Below the pieces are notes generated by a model, which saw nothing but the letters and a program-made list of their open reading frames with translations, ran no database searches and was not told the origin of the DNA. The translations under genes and the position numbers were made by a program. A stretch of DNA of 64,000 bases from an uncultured Prevotellaceae bacterium (GTDB lineage Bacteria; Bacteroidota; Bacteroidia; Bacteroidales; Bacteroidaceae): positions 24,254-88,253 of the forward strand of contig CADASP010000021.1 in the NCBI GenBank assembly GCA_902790625.1. The letters run 5' to 3'. Below are positions 1 to 8,722 of this stretch, piece after piece (positions within the stretch are counted from its first letter, which is position 1; every line of letters begins with the position of its first letter).

Positions 1-585
1 CTCACCGCCGTGGCCGTCGTCATGGGCGGCGTGCTGGCATGGGTGAACCATCTGACCAGCGGTCCCATCAACGAGCAGAAGCAGATAGCGCTGCAGAATG
101 GCATCAAGGCCGTGATGCAAGCCGATGGCGAGCTGGCCGTCAGTGCCACCGACACCATACGGCAGACCGATGCCAAGGGCAAGGAGCTGACGTACATCGT
201 CTACCACACGGAGAAAGGCTCGGCCGTGGAGAGCACCACCATGGGCTTCGGCGGCAACCTGAAGGTGCTGGTGGGCTTCGATGCTGAAGGTCGCATCCTG
301 GGCTACACCCTGCTGGAGCATCAGGAGACGCCGGGACTGGGTGCCAAGGCCGACCAATGGTTCCAGAAAGGGCAGAAGGGCGACATCATCGGCCGCAATC
401 CTGCCGATGGTCTGGTAGTGAAGAAAGACGGTGGCGACGTGGATGCCATCACCGCATCGACCATCACCAGCCGCGCCTTCCTGCGGGCCATCACCAATGC
501 CTATAACGCCTACAAAGGACAGGCTGCCGACGCCACGACGGGAGCAACTTCAAAAGGGAGTGAAAGAGAAGTGAAAAAAGAATGA
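1..585 (+). CDS. rnfG: Electron transport complex subunit RnfG, 5' end missing
   Basis: RnfG is the FMN-carrying periplasmic-side subunit of the Rnf complex, which couples ferredoxin:NAD+ electron transfer to Na+ or H+ pumping. The frame is open from base 1, so the start lies upstream of the window. The visible protein begins inside the N-terminal membrane segment (LTAVAVVMGGVLAW) and continues into the FMN-binding domain. A D-A-I-T-A-S-T-I-T stretch encoded near 439-468 matches the site where FMN is attached to Thr by a phosphoester. An ETPGLG motif is also present. rnfE and rnfA follow in the usual B-C-D-G-E-A order. The C-terminal tail is short and charged (SEREVKKE). Confidence 0.93.
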   Translation, partial: LTAVAVVMGGVLAWVNHLTSGPINEQKQIALQNGIKAVMQADGELAVSATDTIRQTDAKGKELTYIVYHTEKGSAVESTTMGFGGNLKVLVGFDAEGRILGYTLLEHQETPGLGAKADQWFQKGQKGDIIGRNPADGLVVKKDGGDVDAITASTITSRAFLRAITNAYNAYKGQAADATTGATSKGSEREVKKE

Positions 586-589
586 AAGT

Positions 590-672
590 GGAGTGAAAGG
601 GACATCACTCCTCCTCATAGCAAAACTTAAGTCCCTTTCACTCCCCCTTCACTCCCCCTTCACTCCCCCTTA
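590..672. repeat. Inverted 14-mer plus three tandem 11-mers between rnfG and rnfE
   Basis: GGAGTGAAAGGGAC at 590-603 is exactly complementary to GTCCCTTTCACTCC at 631-644. Three tandem copies of an 11-base unit (CACTCCCCCTT) run to about 672. A closely related arrangement lies at 49201-49294. The hairpin sits inside an operon and has no U-tract, so it is more likely a repeat element or mRNA-processing site than a terminator. Confidence 0.75.
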
Positions 673-690
673 CTAAAAAAACGTAACAAA

Positions 691-1275
691 ATGAACTATA
701 TAAGTATCGTCAAGAATGGCATCGTCAAGGACAACCCCACGTTTGTCCTGATGCTGGGCATGTGTCCCACGCTGGCCACCACCACGTCGGCCCTGAATGG
801 TCTGTCGATGGGCTTGGCCACCATGGTGGTGCTCATCTGCACCAATTTCGTCATCTCGCTGCTGAAGAATCTCACGCCCGACAAGGTGCGCATCCCCGTG
901 TTCATCGTGGTCATCGCCGCTTTCGTCACTGTGCTGCAGTTGGTCATCAAGGCCTTCCTGCCCTATGTCGACAAGGCCTTGGGACTCTTCATCCCCCTCA
1001 TCGTGGTGAACTGCGTCATTCTGGGGCGTGCCGAGGCTTTCGCCGCCAAGAACTCGCCGGTGGCCTCGCTCTTCGACGGCATCGGCATCGGCTTGGGCTT
1101 CACGCTGGGCCTCACGCTGTTGGGCATTGTGCGCGAGCTGCTGGGTGCGGGCAGCATCTTCGGCTTCACGCTGTTGCCCGAGACCTACAACATCCTGCTC
1201 TTCATCCTGCCGCCGGGAGCCTTCATCACTCTGGGTTACCTCATCGCCATCGTCAATAAACTAAAGAAAGCATAA
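691..1275 (+). CDS. rnfE: Electron transport complex subunit RnfE
   Basis: This is an integral membrane subunit of the Rnf complex, with about six hydrophobic segments in 194 residues. The N-terminal block KDNPTFVLMLGMCPTLATTT matches the family's conserved first helix, and VNCVILGRAEAFA contains the conserved half-helix Cys that, with the RnfA counterpart, is thought to hold a membrane [2Fe-2S] cluster. It is a little shorter than proteobacterial RsxE because the C-terminal tail is short (VNKLKKA). The gene lies 105 bases after rnfG and 3 bases before rnfA, so the three are one transcription unit. Confidence 0.95.
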   Translation: MNYISIVKNGIVKDNPTFVLMLGMCPTLATTTSALNGLSMGLATMVVLICTNFVISLLKNLTPDKVRIPVFIVVIAAFVTVLQLVIKAFLPYVDKALGLFIPLIVVNCVILGRAEAFAAKNSPVASLFDGIGIGLGFTLGLTLLGIVRELLGAGSIFGFTLLPETYNILLFILPPGAFITLGYLIAIVNKLKKA

Positions 1276-1278
1276 GCC

Positions 1279-1881
1279 ATGGAATACTTGCTGATATTTA
1301 TCTCTGCCATCTTCGTCAACAACATCGTGTTGGCGCAGTTCCTCGGCATCTGTCCCTTCCTGGGCGTATCTAAAAAGATCGACACCTCGCTGGGCATGTC
1401 GGCCGCCGTGGCCTTCGTCATGGTGCTGGCCACCATCGTCACCTGGCTGGTGCAGACCTACGTGCTCACCCCTTATGGTCTTGACTATCTGCAGACCATC
1501 GTCTTCATCCTCGTCATCGCTTCGCTGGTGCAGATGGTGGAGATAGTGCTGAAGAAGGTGTCGCCGCCCCTCTATCAGGCACTGGGCATCTTCCTGCCCC
1601 TCATCACCACCAACTGCGCCGTGCTGGGCGTGGCCATCCTGGTGATTCAGAAGGACTACAACCTGGCGCAGTCGGTGATGTACGCCTTCAGCACCGCCTT
1701 GGGTTTTGGCTTGGCACTCACCGTGTTTGCCGGCATGCGCGAGCAGCTGGAGCTGAGCGATGTGCCGCGTGGCATGCGTGGCATGGCCATCGTGCTCGTC
1801 AGCGCCGGATTGCTCAGTCTGGCCTTTATGGGCTTCTCGGGTGTCGACGGCGGCCTGCGCACGCTCTTTGGACTCGACTGA
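1279..1881 (+). CDS. rnfA: Electron transport complex subunit RnfA
   Basis: RnfA is the membrane partner of RnfE in the Rnf complex. The protein has 200 residues and about six transmembrane segments. Family signatures seen are NNIVLAQFLGICPFLGVS near the N-terminus and TTNCAVLGVAI in the middle, which supplies the second conserved Cys pair. Its length matches the family (about 190-200). It starts three bases after the rnfE stop and is the last gene of the operon: a repeat-containing gap and then a new promoter follow. Confidence 0.95.
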   Translation: MEYLLIFISAIFVNNIVLAQFLGICPFLGVSKKIDTSLGMSAAVAFVMVLATIVTWLVQTYVLTPYGLDYLQTIVFILVIASLVQMVEIVLKKVSPPLYQALGIFLPLITTNCAVLGVAILVIQKDYNLAQSVMYAFSTALGFGLALTVFAGMREQLELSDVPRGMRGMAIVLVSAGLLSLAFMGFSGVDGGLRTLFGLD

Positions 1882-1926
1882 TGGGCCGTCGCGTCAGGCG
1901 TTTTTGTGCTGCGGGGCACCTGACAT

Positions 1927-1989
1927 AATTTGGAGCGCTCCAAATAAAAATTTGGCGTTGACTTTTTACAATTTGGAGCGCTCCAAATT
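1927..1989. repeat. Pair of 20-bp palindromes around a GGCGTTGACTTTTT core
   Basis: AATTTGGAGCGCTCCAAATT, its own reverse complement, occurs at 1970-1989, and a copy one base shorter occurs at 1927-1945. Between them is AAATTTGGCGTTGACTTTTT. The core recurs at 11344-11357 and 47803-47816, and a decayed relative of the palindrome lies at 37321-37358. This is a dispersed intergenic element of unknown role. It could also act as the rnf operon's terminator region. Confidence 0.7.
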
Positions 1990-2124
1990 TTCGTGGGGCG
2001 TATGTCCTCTTCAAACGAAAGCCCCAAGACCATTTTTTATTACTGCTGCTTTTTATTATTGCCGCTTGATTCATAAAAAAATAGAAAAAGTGGCTATTAT
2101 TATGGTGTTTCAATAAAAAATGTG

Positions 2125-2132
2125 TACCTTTG
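2125..2132 (+). promoter_or_regulatory. Bacteroidales -7 box (TAccTTTG) for lpxD
   Basis: TACCTTTG fits the TAnnTTTG -7 consensus. It overlaps an upstream in-frame ATG at 2120, which therefore cannot be the translation start and supports the ATG at 2162. No clear TTTG -33 box is seen. Confidence 0.7.
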
Positions 2133-2161
2133 CAAAATCAAATGAAAACCAGAAGCTTTTT

Positions 2162-3199
2162 ATGGAGTTTACTGCCAAACAAATCGCTGAGCTGATAGGT
2201 GGCCGTGTGGAAGGTAACGAACAGTCCACCGTTAGCACTTTTGCCAAGATTGAAGAGGGACGCGAAGGGGCCATCTCCTTCCTTTCCAATCCCAAATACA
2301 CCCATTATCTTTATGAAACCAAGTCGTCGGTGGTGCTCATCAACGATGACCTGGAGTTGGAAGGTCCTGTGAAGACCACGCTGATTCGCGTGAAAAACGC
2401 CTACGAGGCCGTGGCCCGTCTGCTGCAGTTCTATGAGCAGATGAAGCCCCGCAAGAAGGGCATCGACCCGTTGGCGTTCGTCTCGCCCAAGGCCACCATC
2501 GGCACCGACGTTTACATTGGTCCCTTTGCCTGTATTGGCGATGGTGCCACCATCGGCGACGGCACCCAGGTCTATCCCCACGTGGTCGTAGGCGACGGGG
2601 TGACCATCGGCCAGCAGTGTCTGCTCTATCCCAACGTGACCATCTATCAGGGGTGTAAGGTGGGCAACCGCGTCACCATCCATGCGGGCAGTGTGGTCGG
2701 TGCCGACGGCTTCGGCTTCGCCCCCAACCAAGATGGCTACGACAAGATTCCGCAGATAGGCATTGTGGTCATCGAGGACGATGTGGAGATAGGTGCCAAC
2801 ACGTGCATCGACCGCAGCACCATGGGCCAGACCATCATCCACCGTGGCGTGAAGCTCGACAACCTCATCCAGGTGGCCCACAACTGCGAGATTGGCGAGA
2901 ACACGGTGATGTCGGCTCAGGTAGGTCTGGCTGGCAGCACAAAGATTGGCGCTTGGTGCATGGTGGGTGGTCAGGCAGGCTTTGCAGGGCACATCCAAGT
3001 GGCCGACAAGACCTTCGTGGGTGCCCAGTGCGGCGTCATCAGCAACACCAAGGGACAGGGACAGCAGCTCATCGGCTCGCCCGCCATGGATCCCAAGGTT
3101 TACTTTAAGGGCATGGCCGTGATGAAGAATCTTCCCCAGATGTATCGCGAACTGAACGAGCTGAAGAAGCGGGTGGAGGAGTTGTCTGGCAATAAGTGA
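2162..3199 (+). CDS. lpxD: UDP-3-O-(3-hydroxyacyl)glucosamine N-acyltransferase LpxD
   Basis: LpxD adds the second hydroxyacyl chain, at the amino group, to the lipid A precursor in the cytoplasm. The protein has 345 residues, the usual length. An N-terminal uridine-binding domain (about 1-100) begins [15 protein letters not shown] left-handed beta-helix of hexapeptide repeats follows (about 100-320), with the signature [15 protein letters not shown] and the catalytic His at about residue 240 in QVAHNCEIG. The start at 2162 was chosen because an upstream in-frame ATG lies within the promoter. It heads the cluster lpxD-lpxC/fabZ-lpxA, so three lipid A steps are co-transcribed. Confidence 0.95.
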   Translation: MEFTAKQIAELIGGRVEGNEQSTVSTFAKIEEGREGAISFLSNPKYTHYLYETKSSVVLINDDLELEGPVKTTLIRVKNAYEAVARLLQFYEQMKPRKKGIDPLAFVSPKATIGTDVYIGPFACIGDGATIGDGTQVYPHVVVGDGVTIGQQCLLYPNVTIYQGCKVGNRVTIHAGSVVGADGFGFAPNQDGYDKIPQIGIVVIEDDVEIGANTCIDRSTMGQTIIHRGVKLDNLIQVAHNCEIGENTVMSAQVGLAGSTKIGAWCMVGGQAGFAGHIQVADKTFVGAQCGVISNTKGQGQQLIGSPAMDPKVYFKGMAVMKNLPQMYRELNELKKRVEELSGNK

Positions 3200-3254
3200 A
3201 TTCGCTGGCCAAAGAGAACTTTCAAGAAGACACAAAAGAATAAACGATAGAAAA

Positions 3255-4637
3255 ATGAAGCAGAAAACCTTGAGAGGCAGCTTCTCGCTCTGCGGGAAAG
3301 GTCTGCATACCGGACTGAGCCTGACGGTGACGTTCAATCCAGCACCCGAGAACCATGGCTATAAGATTCAGCGCATCGACCTGGAAGGCATGCCCACCAT
3401 TGATGCCGTGGCCGAAAAGGTGGTAGACACGCAGCGCGGCACCGTGCTGGGACAGGGCGATGTGCGCGTGAGCACTGTGGAGCACGCCCTCAGCGCCCTC
3501 TATGCCTTGGGCATCGACAACTGTCTGATACAGGTGAGCGGACCGGAGTTCCCCATCCTCGACGGCTCAGCCCTGCAGTATGTGGAGAAGATTCGCGAAG
3601 TGGGCATCGAGGAGCAGAACGCGCCAAAGGACTGGTATGTCATCCGCAAGAAGATAGAAGTGAAGGACGAGGAGAGCGGTTCGTGCATCACCATCCTGCC
3701 CGACGATGAGTTCTCGCTGACGACGATGTGCTCGTTTGAGTCGAAGTTCATCAATTCGCAGTTTGCCACCCTCGACGACATCCACAAGTATGCCGAGGAG
3801 ATTGCCGGAGCCCGCACCTTCGTGTTTGTGCGCGATTTGGAGCCGCTGCTGCAGGCCAACCTCATCAAGGGCGGCGACCTCGACAATGCCATCGTCATCT
3901 ACGAGCGGCAGACCACGCAGGAGCGCCTCGACAAGTTGGCCGACATGCTGCATGTGGAGCACCGCGATGCCACCGAGCTGGGCTATGTGCAGCACAAGCC
4001 GCTGGTGTGGGAGAACGAGTGCACGCGCCACAAGCTGCTCGATGTCATTGGCGATATGGCCCTCATCGGCCGTCCCATCAAGGGGCGCATCGTCGCCACT
4101 CGGCCAGGCCATACAATAAATAATAAGTTCGCGCGCGAAATGCGCAAGGAGATTCGCAAGCACGAGATACAGGCTCCGTTCTACGATCCCAACGAGCAGC
4201 CGGTGATGGATGTGAACCGCATCCGCGAGCTGCTGCCCCACCGCTATCCCATGCAGCTGGTGGACAAGGTCATCGAGATTGGCCCCAACAGCATCGTCGG
4301 CGTGAAGAACATCACGGCCAACGAGCCTTTCTTCCAAGGGCACTTCCCGCAGGAGCCCGTTATGCCCGGCGTGCTGCAGGTGGAGGCCATGGCACAGGTG
4401 GGCGGTCTGCTGGTGCTGAACAGCGTGGAGGAACCTGAGCGCTGGAGCACCTATTTCTTGAAGATTGACGGTGTGAAGTTCCGCCAGAAGGTGGTGCCGG
4501 GCGACACGCTGCTCTTCAAGGTCGAGATGTTGGCCCCCCTGCGCCACGGCATCTCCACGATGAAAGGCTATGTCTTCGTGGGCGACAAAGTCGTTTCGGA
4601 AGCATCATTCACTGCACAAATCGTCAAAAACAAATAA
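3255..4637 (+). CDS. lpxC/fabZ: Bifunctional UDP-3-O-acyl-N-acetylglucosamine deacetylase / 3-hydroxyacyl-ACP dehydratase
   Basis: This fused enzyme is typical of Bacteroidetes. The LpxC part (about 1-300) is the Zn-dependent deacetylase that commits the cell to lipid A synthesis: the Zn-site His77 (VEHALSAL) and the pair His259/Asp263 (HKLLDVIGD) are present, as is a downstream PGH motif. The FabZ part (about 315-460) dehydrates 3-hydroxyacyl-ACP in fatty acid elongation, with LPHRYPM, catalytic His363 (GHFPQEPVMPG) and Glu377 (LQVEAMAQ) at the usual spacing. The fusion joins the two enzymes that compete for hydroxyacyl-ACP. The stop abuts the lpxA start. Confidence 0.96.
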   Translation: MKQKTLRGSFSLCGKGLHTGLSLTVTFNPAPENHGYKIQRIDLEGMPTIDAVAEKVVDTQRGTVLGQGDVRVSTVEHALSALYALGIDNCLIQVSGPEFPILDGSALQYVEKIREVGIEEQNAPKDWYVIRKKIEVKDEESGSCITILPDDEFSLTTMCSFESKFINSQFATLDDIHKYAEEIAGARTFVFVRDLEPLLQANLIKGGDLDNAIVIYERQTTQERLDKLADMLHVEHRDATELGYVQHKPLVWENECTRHKLLDVIGDMALIGRPIKGRIVATRPGHTINNKFAREMRKEIRKHEIQAPFYDPNEQPVMDVNRIRELLPHRYPMQLVDKVIEIGPNSIVGVKNITANEPFFQGHFPQEPVMPGVLQVEAMAQVGGLLVLNSVEEPERWSTYFLKIDGVKFRQKVVPGDTLLFKVEMLAPLRHGISTMKGYVFVGDKVVSEASFTAQIVKNK

Positions 4638-5408
4638 ATGAACAAGATACATCCTTTAGCCGTCGTTGACCCTAATGCTCAGCTGGGCGACAACAACGAG
4701 ATTGGCCCCTTCTGCGTGATTGATGCCAATGTGGTGATGGGCGACAACAACAGGTTGCTCAACAGCGTCACCATCCACACCGGTGCGCGCATCGGCTCCG
4801 ACAACGAGTTCTTCCCTGGCGCCAGCATCTCCACCAAGCCGCAGGACTTGAAGTTCAAGGGCGAGGAGAGCCTGTGCATCCTCGGCAACAACAACAGCAT
4901 CCGCGAGAATGTCACCATCAGCCGGGGCACCGCCTCGCGCGGCAAGACCGTGGTGGGCAATGGCAACCTGCTCATGGAGAACATGCACATCGCCCACGAC
5001 TGCATCATCGGCAACGGCTGCATCATCGGCAACAGCACCAAGTTTGCCGGCGAGGTGGAAGTGGACGACTTTGCCATCATCTCGGCCGAGGTGCTCTTCC
5101 ACCAGTTCATTCGCATTGGCAGCTATGTGATGGTGCAGGGCGGAAGCCGCACCAGCCAGGACATCCCCCCCTATATCGTGGCAGGCAAGGAACCCATCCG
5201 CTTTGCGGGCATCAACCTGATAGGGCTGCGCCGCCGTGGCTTCAGCAATGAAACCATCGAGATGATTCACGATGCCTATCGCATCATCTACGCCCAGGGC
5301 ATCATCAAGGACGGCATCGCCAATGCCCGTGCCAAGTATCCCGACTCGAAGGAGGTGGACTACATCTGCTCCTTCATAGAGAAATCAAAAAGAGGCATCA
5401 TCAGGTAA
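4638..5408 (+). CDS. lpxA: Acyl-ACP--UDP-N-acetylglucosamine O-acyltransferase LpxA
   Basis: LpxA performs the first lipid A step, 3-O-acylation of UDP-GlcNAc. The 256-residue length is typical. The N-terminal two-thirds are hexapeptide repeats (GDNNEIGPFCVI, GARIGSDNEF). The catalytic His is residue 120 in HIAHDCIIGNGC. A helical C-terminal part follows (GLRRRGFSNETIEMIHDAYRII). The start codon directly follows the lpxC-fabZ stop (taa-atg), and the miaA start directly follows this stop, so the genes are tightly coupled in one operon. Confidence 0.96.
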   Translation: MNKIHPLAVVDPNAQLGDNNEIGPFCVIDANVVMGDNNRLLNSVTIHTGARIGSDNEFFPGASISTKPQDLKFKGEESLCILGNNNSIRENVTISRGTASRGKTVVGNGNLLMENMHIAHDCIIGNGCIIGNSTKFAGEVEVDDFAIISAEVLFHQFIRIGSYVMVQGGSRTSQDIPPYIVAGKEPIRFAGINLIGLRRRGFSNETIEMIHDAYRIIYAQGIIKDGIANARAKYPDSKEVDYICSFIEKSKRGIIR

Positions 5409-6305
5409 ATGAAGACCCTCATCGTAGTCACCGGACCGACGGCTGTGGGTAAGACGGCTCTTTGTATCAATATTGCCCGCCATTTCGGCATACCCATCAT
5501 CAATGCCGACAGCCGACAGATTTACCGTGAACTGCGCATAGGTACTGCCGCACCTACCGAAGAACAGCTTCGGCAGGTGCGGCACTATTTTGTTGGTACA
5601 CTCTCGCTCGACGACTACTACAACGCCTCCATCTACGAGCAACAGGTGATGGAGTTGCTGCCACAGCTCTTTGCCACGTCGGCCTTTGCCCTGCTTTCTG
5701 GCGGCTCTATGATGTATATCGATGCCGTGTGCAATGGCATCGACGACATCCCCACCGTCGACGACGCGACGCGTGCCACCATGAAGCGGCGCCTGACCAC
5801 CGAGGGGTTGGAGGCGCTCTGCGAAGAGCTGCGCCGCCTCGACCCCGAACACTACGCCATCGTGGACCGGCAGAATCCGCGCCGCGTGGTGCATGCTTTG
5901 GAGATTTGCCACATGACGGGCCGCACCTATACCTCGTTTCGCAAGAACGAACGTAAGGCGCGCCCTTTCAATATAGTTAAAATCGGCCTCAACCGTCCCC
6001 GCGAGGAGCTTTATCAGCGTATCAACGCCCGCGTGGACCAGATGATGGCCGACGGACTGCTCGACGAGGCCCGCCACCTGCTGCCCCGCCGCCACCTGAA
6101 TGCGCTGAACACCGTGGGTTACAAGGAGATGTTTGCGCATCTCGACGGCACATGGACACTCGACGAGGCCGTGGAGCGCATGAAGGGCAACACCCGCCGC
6201 TATGCCCGCAAGCAGCTCACTTGGTTCAAGAAAGATTCTGAGGTTAATTGGTTTACACCCGATGATCAAGACAATATTATCCACCATATTCAAAGTCATT
6301 GCTAA
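5409..6305 (+). CDS. miaA: tRNA dimethylallyltransferase MiaA
   Basis: MiaA transfers a dimethylallyl group to N6 of A37 in tRNAs reading UNN codons. It has 298 residues. Seen motifs are the P-loop [10 protein letters not shown] (residues 8-17), the substrate-binding block [25 protein letters not shown], and [15 protein letters not shown] with the C-terminal [14 protein letters not shown]. All are diagnostic of the family. The gene abuts lpxA with no gap. Its last 44 bases overlap the chosen start of the following penicillin-binding protein. Confidence 0.95.
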   Translation: MKTLIVVTGPTAVGKTALCINIARHFGIPIINADSRQIYRELRIGTAAPTEEQLRQVRHYFVGTLSLDDYYNASIYEQQVMELLPQLFATSAFALLSGGSMMYIDAVCNGIDDIPTVDDATRATMKRRLTTEGLEALCEELRRLDPEHYAIVDRQNPRRVVHALEICHMTGRTYTSFRKNERKARPFNIVKIGLNRPREELYQRINARVDQMMADGLLDEARHLLPRRHLNALNTVGYKEMFAHLDGTWTLDEAVERMKGNTRRYARKQLTWFKKDSEVNWFTPDDQDNIIHHIQSHC

Positions 6306-8718
6306 GCCTTTCCATTGGTATGCAATGCTCTACAAGGGACGGCCGTGGTATATCAAGATGCTCTCGGCCGTGGGCTCCTTCATCCTTTTCATCATCCTTT
6401 ATTTAGGTGCCGTCGACATCAACTTCCTGGGACTCTTCGGGCGCTCGCCCAGCATGAAGACCATCCTGAGCACGCGGCCCGCCCAGGCATCGGAAATCTA
6501 CAGCGCCGACGGCGTGCTCATTGGCAAGTTCTTCAACGAGAACCGCACGCCGGTGAAGTACGAAGAGGTGAACCCCGTGTTCTGGAATGCGCTCGTCGAC
6601 ACCGAGGACGAACGCTACTACAGCCATTTCGGCATCGACGTGCCCGCGTTCTTCGCTGCGCTGAAGGACTATGTGCTGCACAACGATGCCCGTGGCGCAT
6701 CAACCCTCACGCAGCAGTTGGCCAAGAACCTCTTCCGCATGCGCAACGCCTATTCCACCGGACTGTTAGGCAAGATTCCGGGGCTGGGCATGTTGGTGAT
6801 GAAGAGCAAGGAGTGGGTGACGGCCATGAAGCTGGAGTGGAACTTCACGAAGGAGGAGATACTGACGATGTATGCCAACACCGTCGATTTCGGCTCGGGC
6901 GCCTACGGCATCAAGACCGCTTGCAAGACTTACTTCGGCACCACGCCCTCAGAGCTGCGCCCCGAGCAGGCCGCCGTGCTCGTGGGCATGCTCAAGGCCA
7001 CCACCACCTACAATCCACGGCTCAACCCCGAGAACAGCCAGCGCCGGCGCAATGTGGTGCTGACCAACATGCTGCAGCACGGCCACCTGAGCCAGGCACT
7101 CTACGACAGCATCTGTCCTGAACCCATCAAGCTCGACTATTACGTGGAGAACGTCTACGACGGTCAGGCCACTTATTTCCGTCAGGCGTTGGACGACAAC
7201 ATCCAGCAGTGGTGCCACGCCCATGGCATCGACCCCTATACCGATGGCCTGAAGATCTACACCACCATCGATTCGCGCATGCAGCATTATGCCGAGCAGG
7301 CCGCCAACGAGCAGATGCGGAACATCCAGGCCAGCTTCAACCAGCACTGGCAAGGCATGAACCCCTGGCAGGACGAGCACTACCACGAGATTCCCGACTT
7401 CATCGAGAACTGCGCCCGCCGTCTGCCCGTGTTCAAGAAGCTGCAACAGCAATATCCCGACCAGCCCGACTCGGTGTGGGCCAAGTTGAATGAGCCTCAC
7501 GAGATGCAGCTGTTCAGCTACGATGGCAACATCACGCGGCAGATGAGCACCCTCGACTCGCTGCGCTACATCTGCCGCTTCATGCACTGCGGCTTCGTGG
7601 CGTTGGAACCCCTCACCGGACATATCAAGGCGTGGGTGGGCGACGTGGACTTCGACACGTGGAAATACGACAAGGTGACGGCTCTGCGACAGCCCGGCTC
7701 CACCTTCAAGCTCTTCGTCTACACCGAGGCCATGAACCAGGGCATGACACCCAACAAGCCCTATCTCGACACCTACTACCGCATCGGTGGCAACTGGACT
7801 CCCCACAACGCCAACGGCTCCGTCAGTGGTGCCCACATGACGCTCCGCTCGGCTTTTGCCCACAGTGTGAACACCATCGCCGCCCGTCTGGGGCAGGATG
7901 TGGGCATAGAGCACGTGGCCCGCACGGCCCACAAGATGGGCATCAAGAGCCACTTGGAGGAGCTGCCGTCGCTCGCTCTTGGCGCCAGCGATGTGTGTCT
8001 GCTCGAGCTGGTCAATGCCTACTGCACGGTGGTGAACGACGGGCAGGTGCACGAACCAGTGTTCTACACCCGCATCCTCGACCGCGACGGCAACGAAATC
8101 TTCCGTGCACAGGATGAGCAGCACGAAGCCATCCCCTATCGCAGTGCCTTCTTCATGCAGCAGATGCTGATGGGAGGCCTCAGTGGCACCAGCTGGAGCC
8201 TGCGCCAATACATCGGCCCCTATCAGACCGACACCGACTTCGGCGGCAAGACCGGCACGTCGAACAATCACAGCGATGCCTGGTTTGTGGGCATCTCGCC
8301 CCGCTTGGTCTGCGGAGCCTGGGTGGGCGGCGAGTATCGCGCCATCCACTTCCGCACCGGCGCGCTGGGGCAGGGCAGCAAGACCGCGTTGCCCATCTGC
8401 GGACGGTTCTTGAAGTCGGTGTTCAGCGACGACAACTTCAGTCAGTATCACGCCAAGTTCGCACCCTGTCGCGATGAGTCTATCTTAGCCAGCCAATACA
8501 GCGGCGGCTATGCGCCCAACCCCATCGACAGCTTGCTGCGCTTCCGTCCGTCCGACCTTGAGGATGCTGCCGACGACGAGGTGATTATCAACTATCAGCC
8601 TGAGGCAACCGACACGCCCGAAGCATCGCCGTCGGCCACCGAGGGGGGAGCTGCCACGCCCCCAGCGCAGACTCCAGTCGGCACCGATGGAGGGAATGCC
8701 GGAGCCGTTTCAGAATGA
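6262..8718 (+). CDS. Class A penicillin-binding protein (transglycosylase/transpeptidase)
   Basis: This is a bifunctional peptidoglycan synthase of the PBP1A/1B type with a single N-terminal membrane anchor (about residues 32-52). The GT51 transglycosylase domain carries catalytic Glu115 in [12 protein letters not shown] and the block [14 protein letters not shown]. The transpeptidase domain has Ser480 and Lys483 (GSTFK), an SVN motif and KTGTS from Lys663. The C-terminal tail is Pro/Ala/Thr-rich. The start at 6262 ([12 protein letters not shown]) overlaps miaA by 44 bases. ATG 6325 is an alternative that would still keep the anchor. Length is about 818 residues. Confidence 0.92.
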   Translation: MIKTILSTIFKVIAKPFHWYAMLYKGRPWYIKMLSAVGSFILFIILYLGAVDINFLGLFGRSPSMKTILSTRPAQASEIYSADGVLIGKFFNENRTPVKYEEVNPVFWNALVDTEDERYYSHFGIDVPAFFAALKDYVLHNDARGASTLTQQLAKNLFRMRNAYSTGLLGKIPGLGMLVMKSKEWVTAMKLEWNFTKEEILTMYANTVDFGSGAYGIKTACKTYFGTTPSELRPEQAAVLVGMLKATTTYNPRLNPENSQRRRNVVLTNMLQHGHLSQALYDSICPEPIKLDYYVENVYDGQATYFRQALDDNIQQWCHAHGIDPYTDGLKIYTTIDSRMQHYAEQAANEQMRNIQASFNQHWQGMNPWQDEHYHEIPDFIENCARRLPVFKKLQQQYPDQPDSVWAKLNEPHEMQLFSYDGNITRQMSTLDSLRYICRFMHCGFVALEPLTGHIKAWVGDVDFDTWKYDKVTALRQPGSTFKLFVYTEAMNQGMTPNKPYLDTYYRIGGNWTPHNANGSVSGAHMTLRSAFAHSVNTIAARLGQDVGIEHVARTAHKMGIKSHLEELPSLALGASDVCLLELVNAYCTVVNDGQVHEPVFYTRILDRDGNEIFRAQDEQHEAIPYRSAFFMQQMLMGGLSGTSWSLRQYIGPYQTDTDFGGKTGTSNNHSDAWFVGISPRLVCGAWVGGEYRAIHFRTGALGQGSKTALPICGRFLKSVFSDDNFSQYHAKFAPCRDESILASQYSGGYAPNPIDSLLRFRPSDLEDAADDEVIINYQPEATDTPEASPSATEGGAATPPAQTPVGTDGGNAGAVSE

Positions 8719-8722
8719 ACGC

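Noticed and set aside
2138..3337. A 399-codon open frame antisense to lpxD
   Set aside because: It is the mirror frame of a GC-biased conserved gene, has no family features and no promoter; lpxD motifs are unambiguous.
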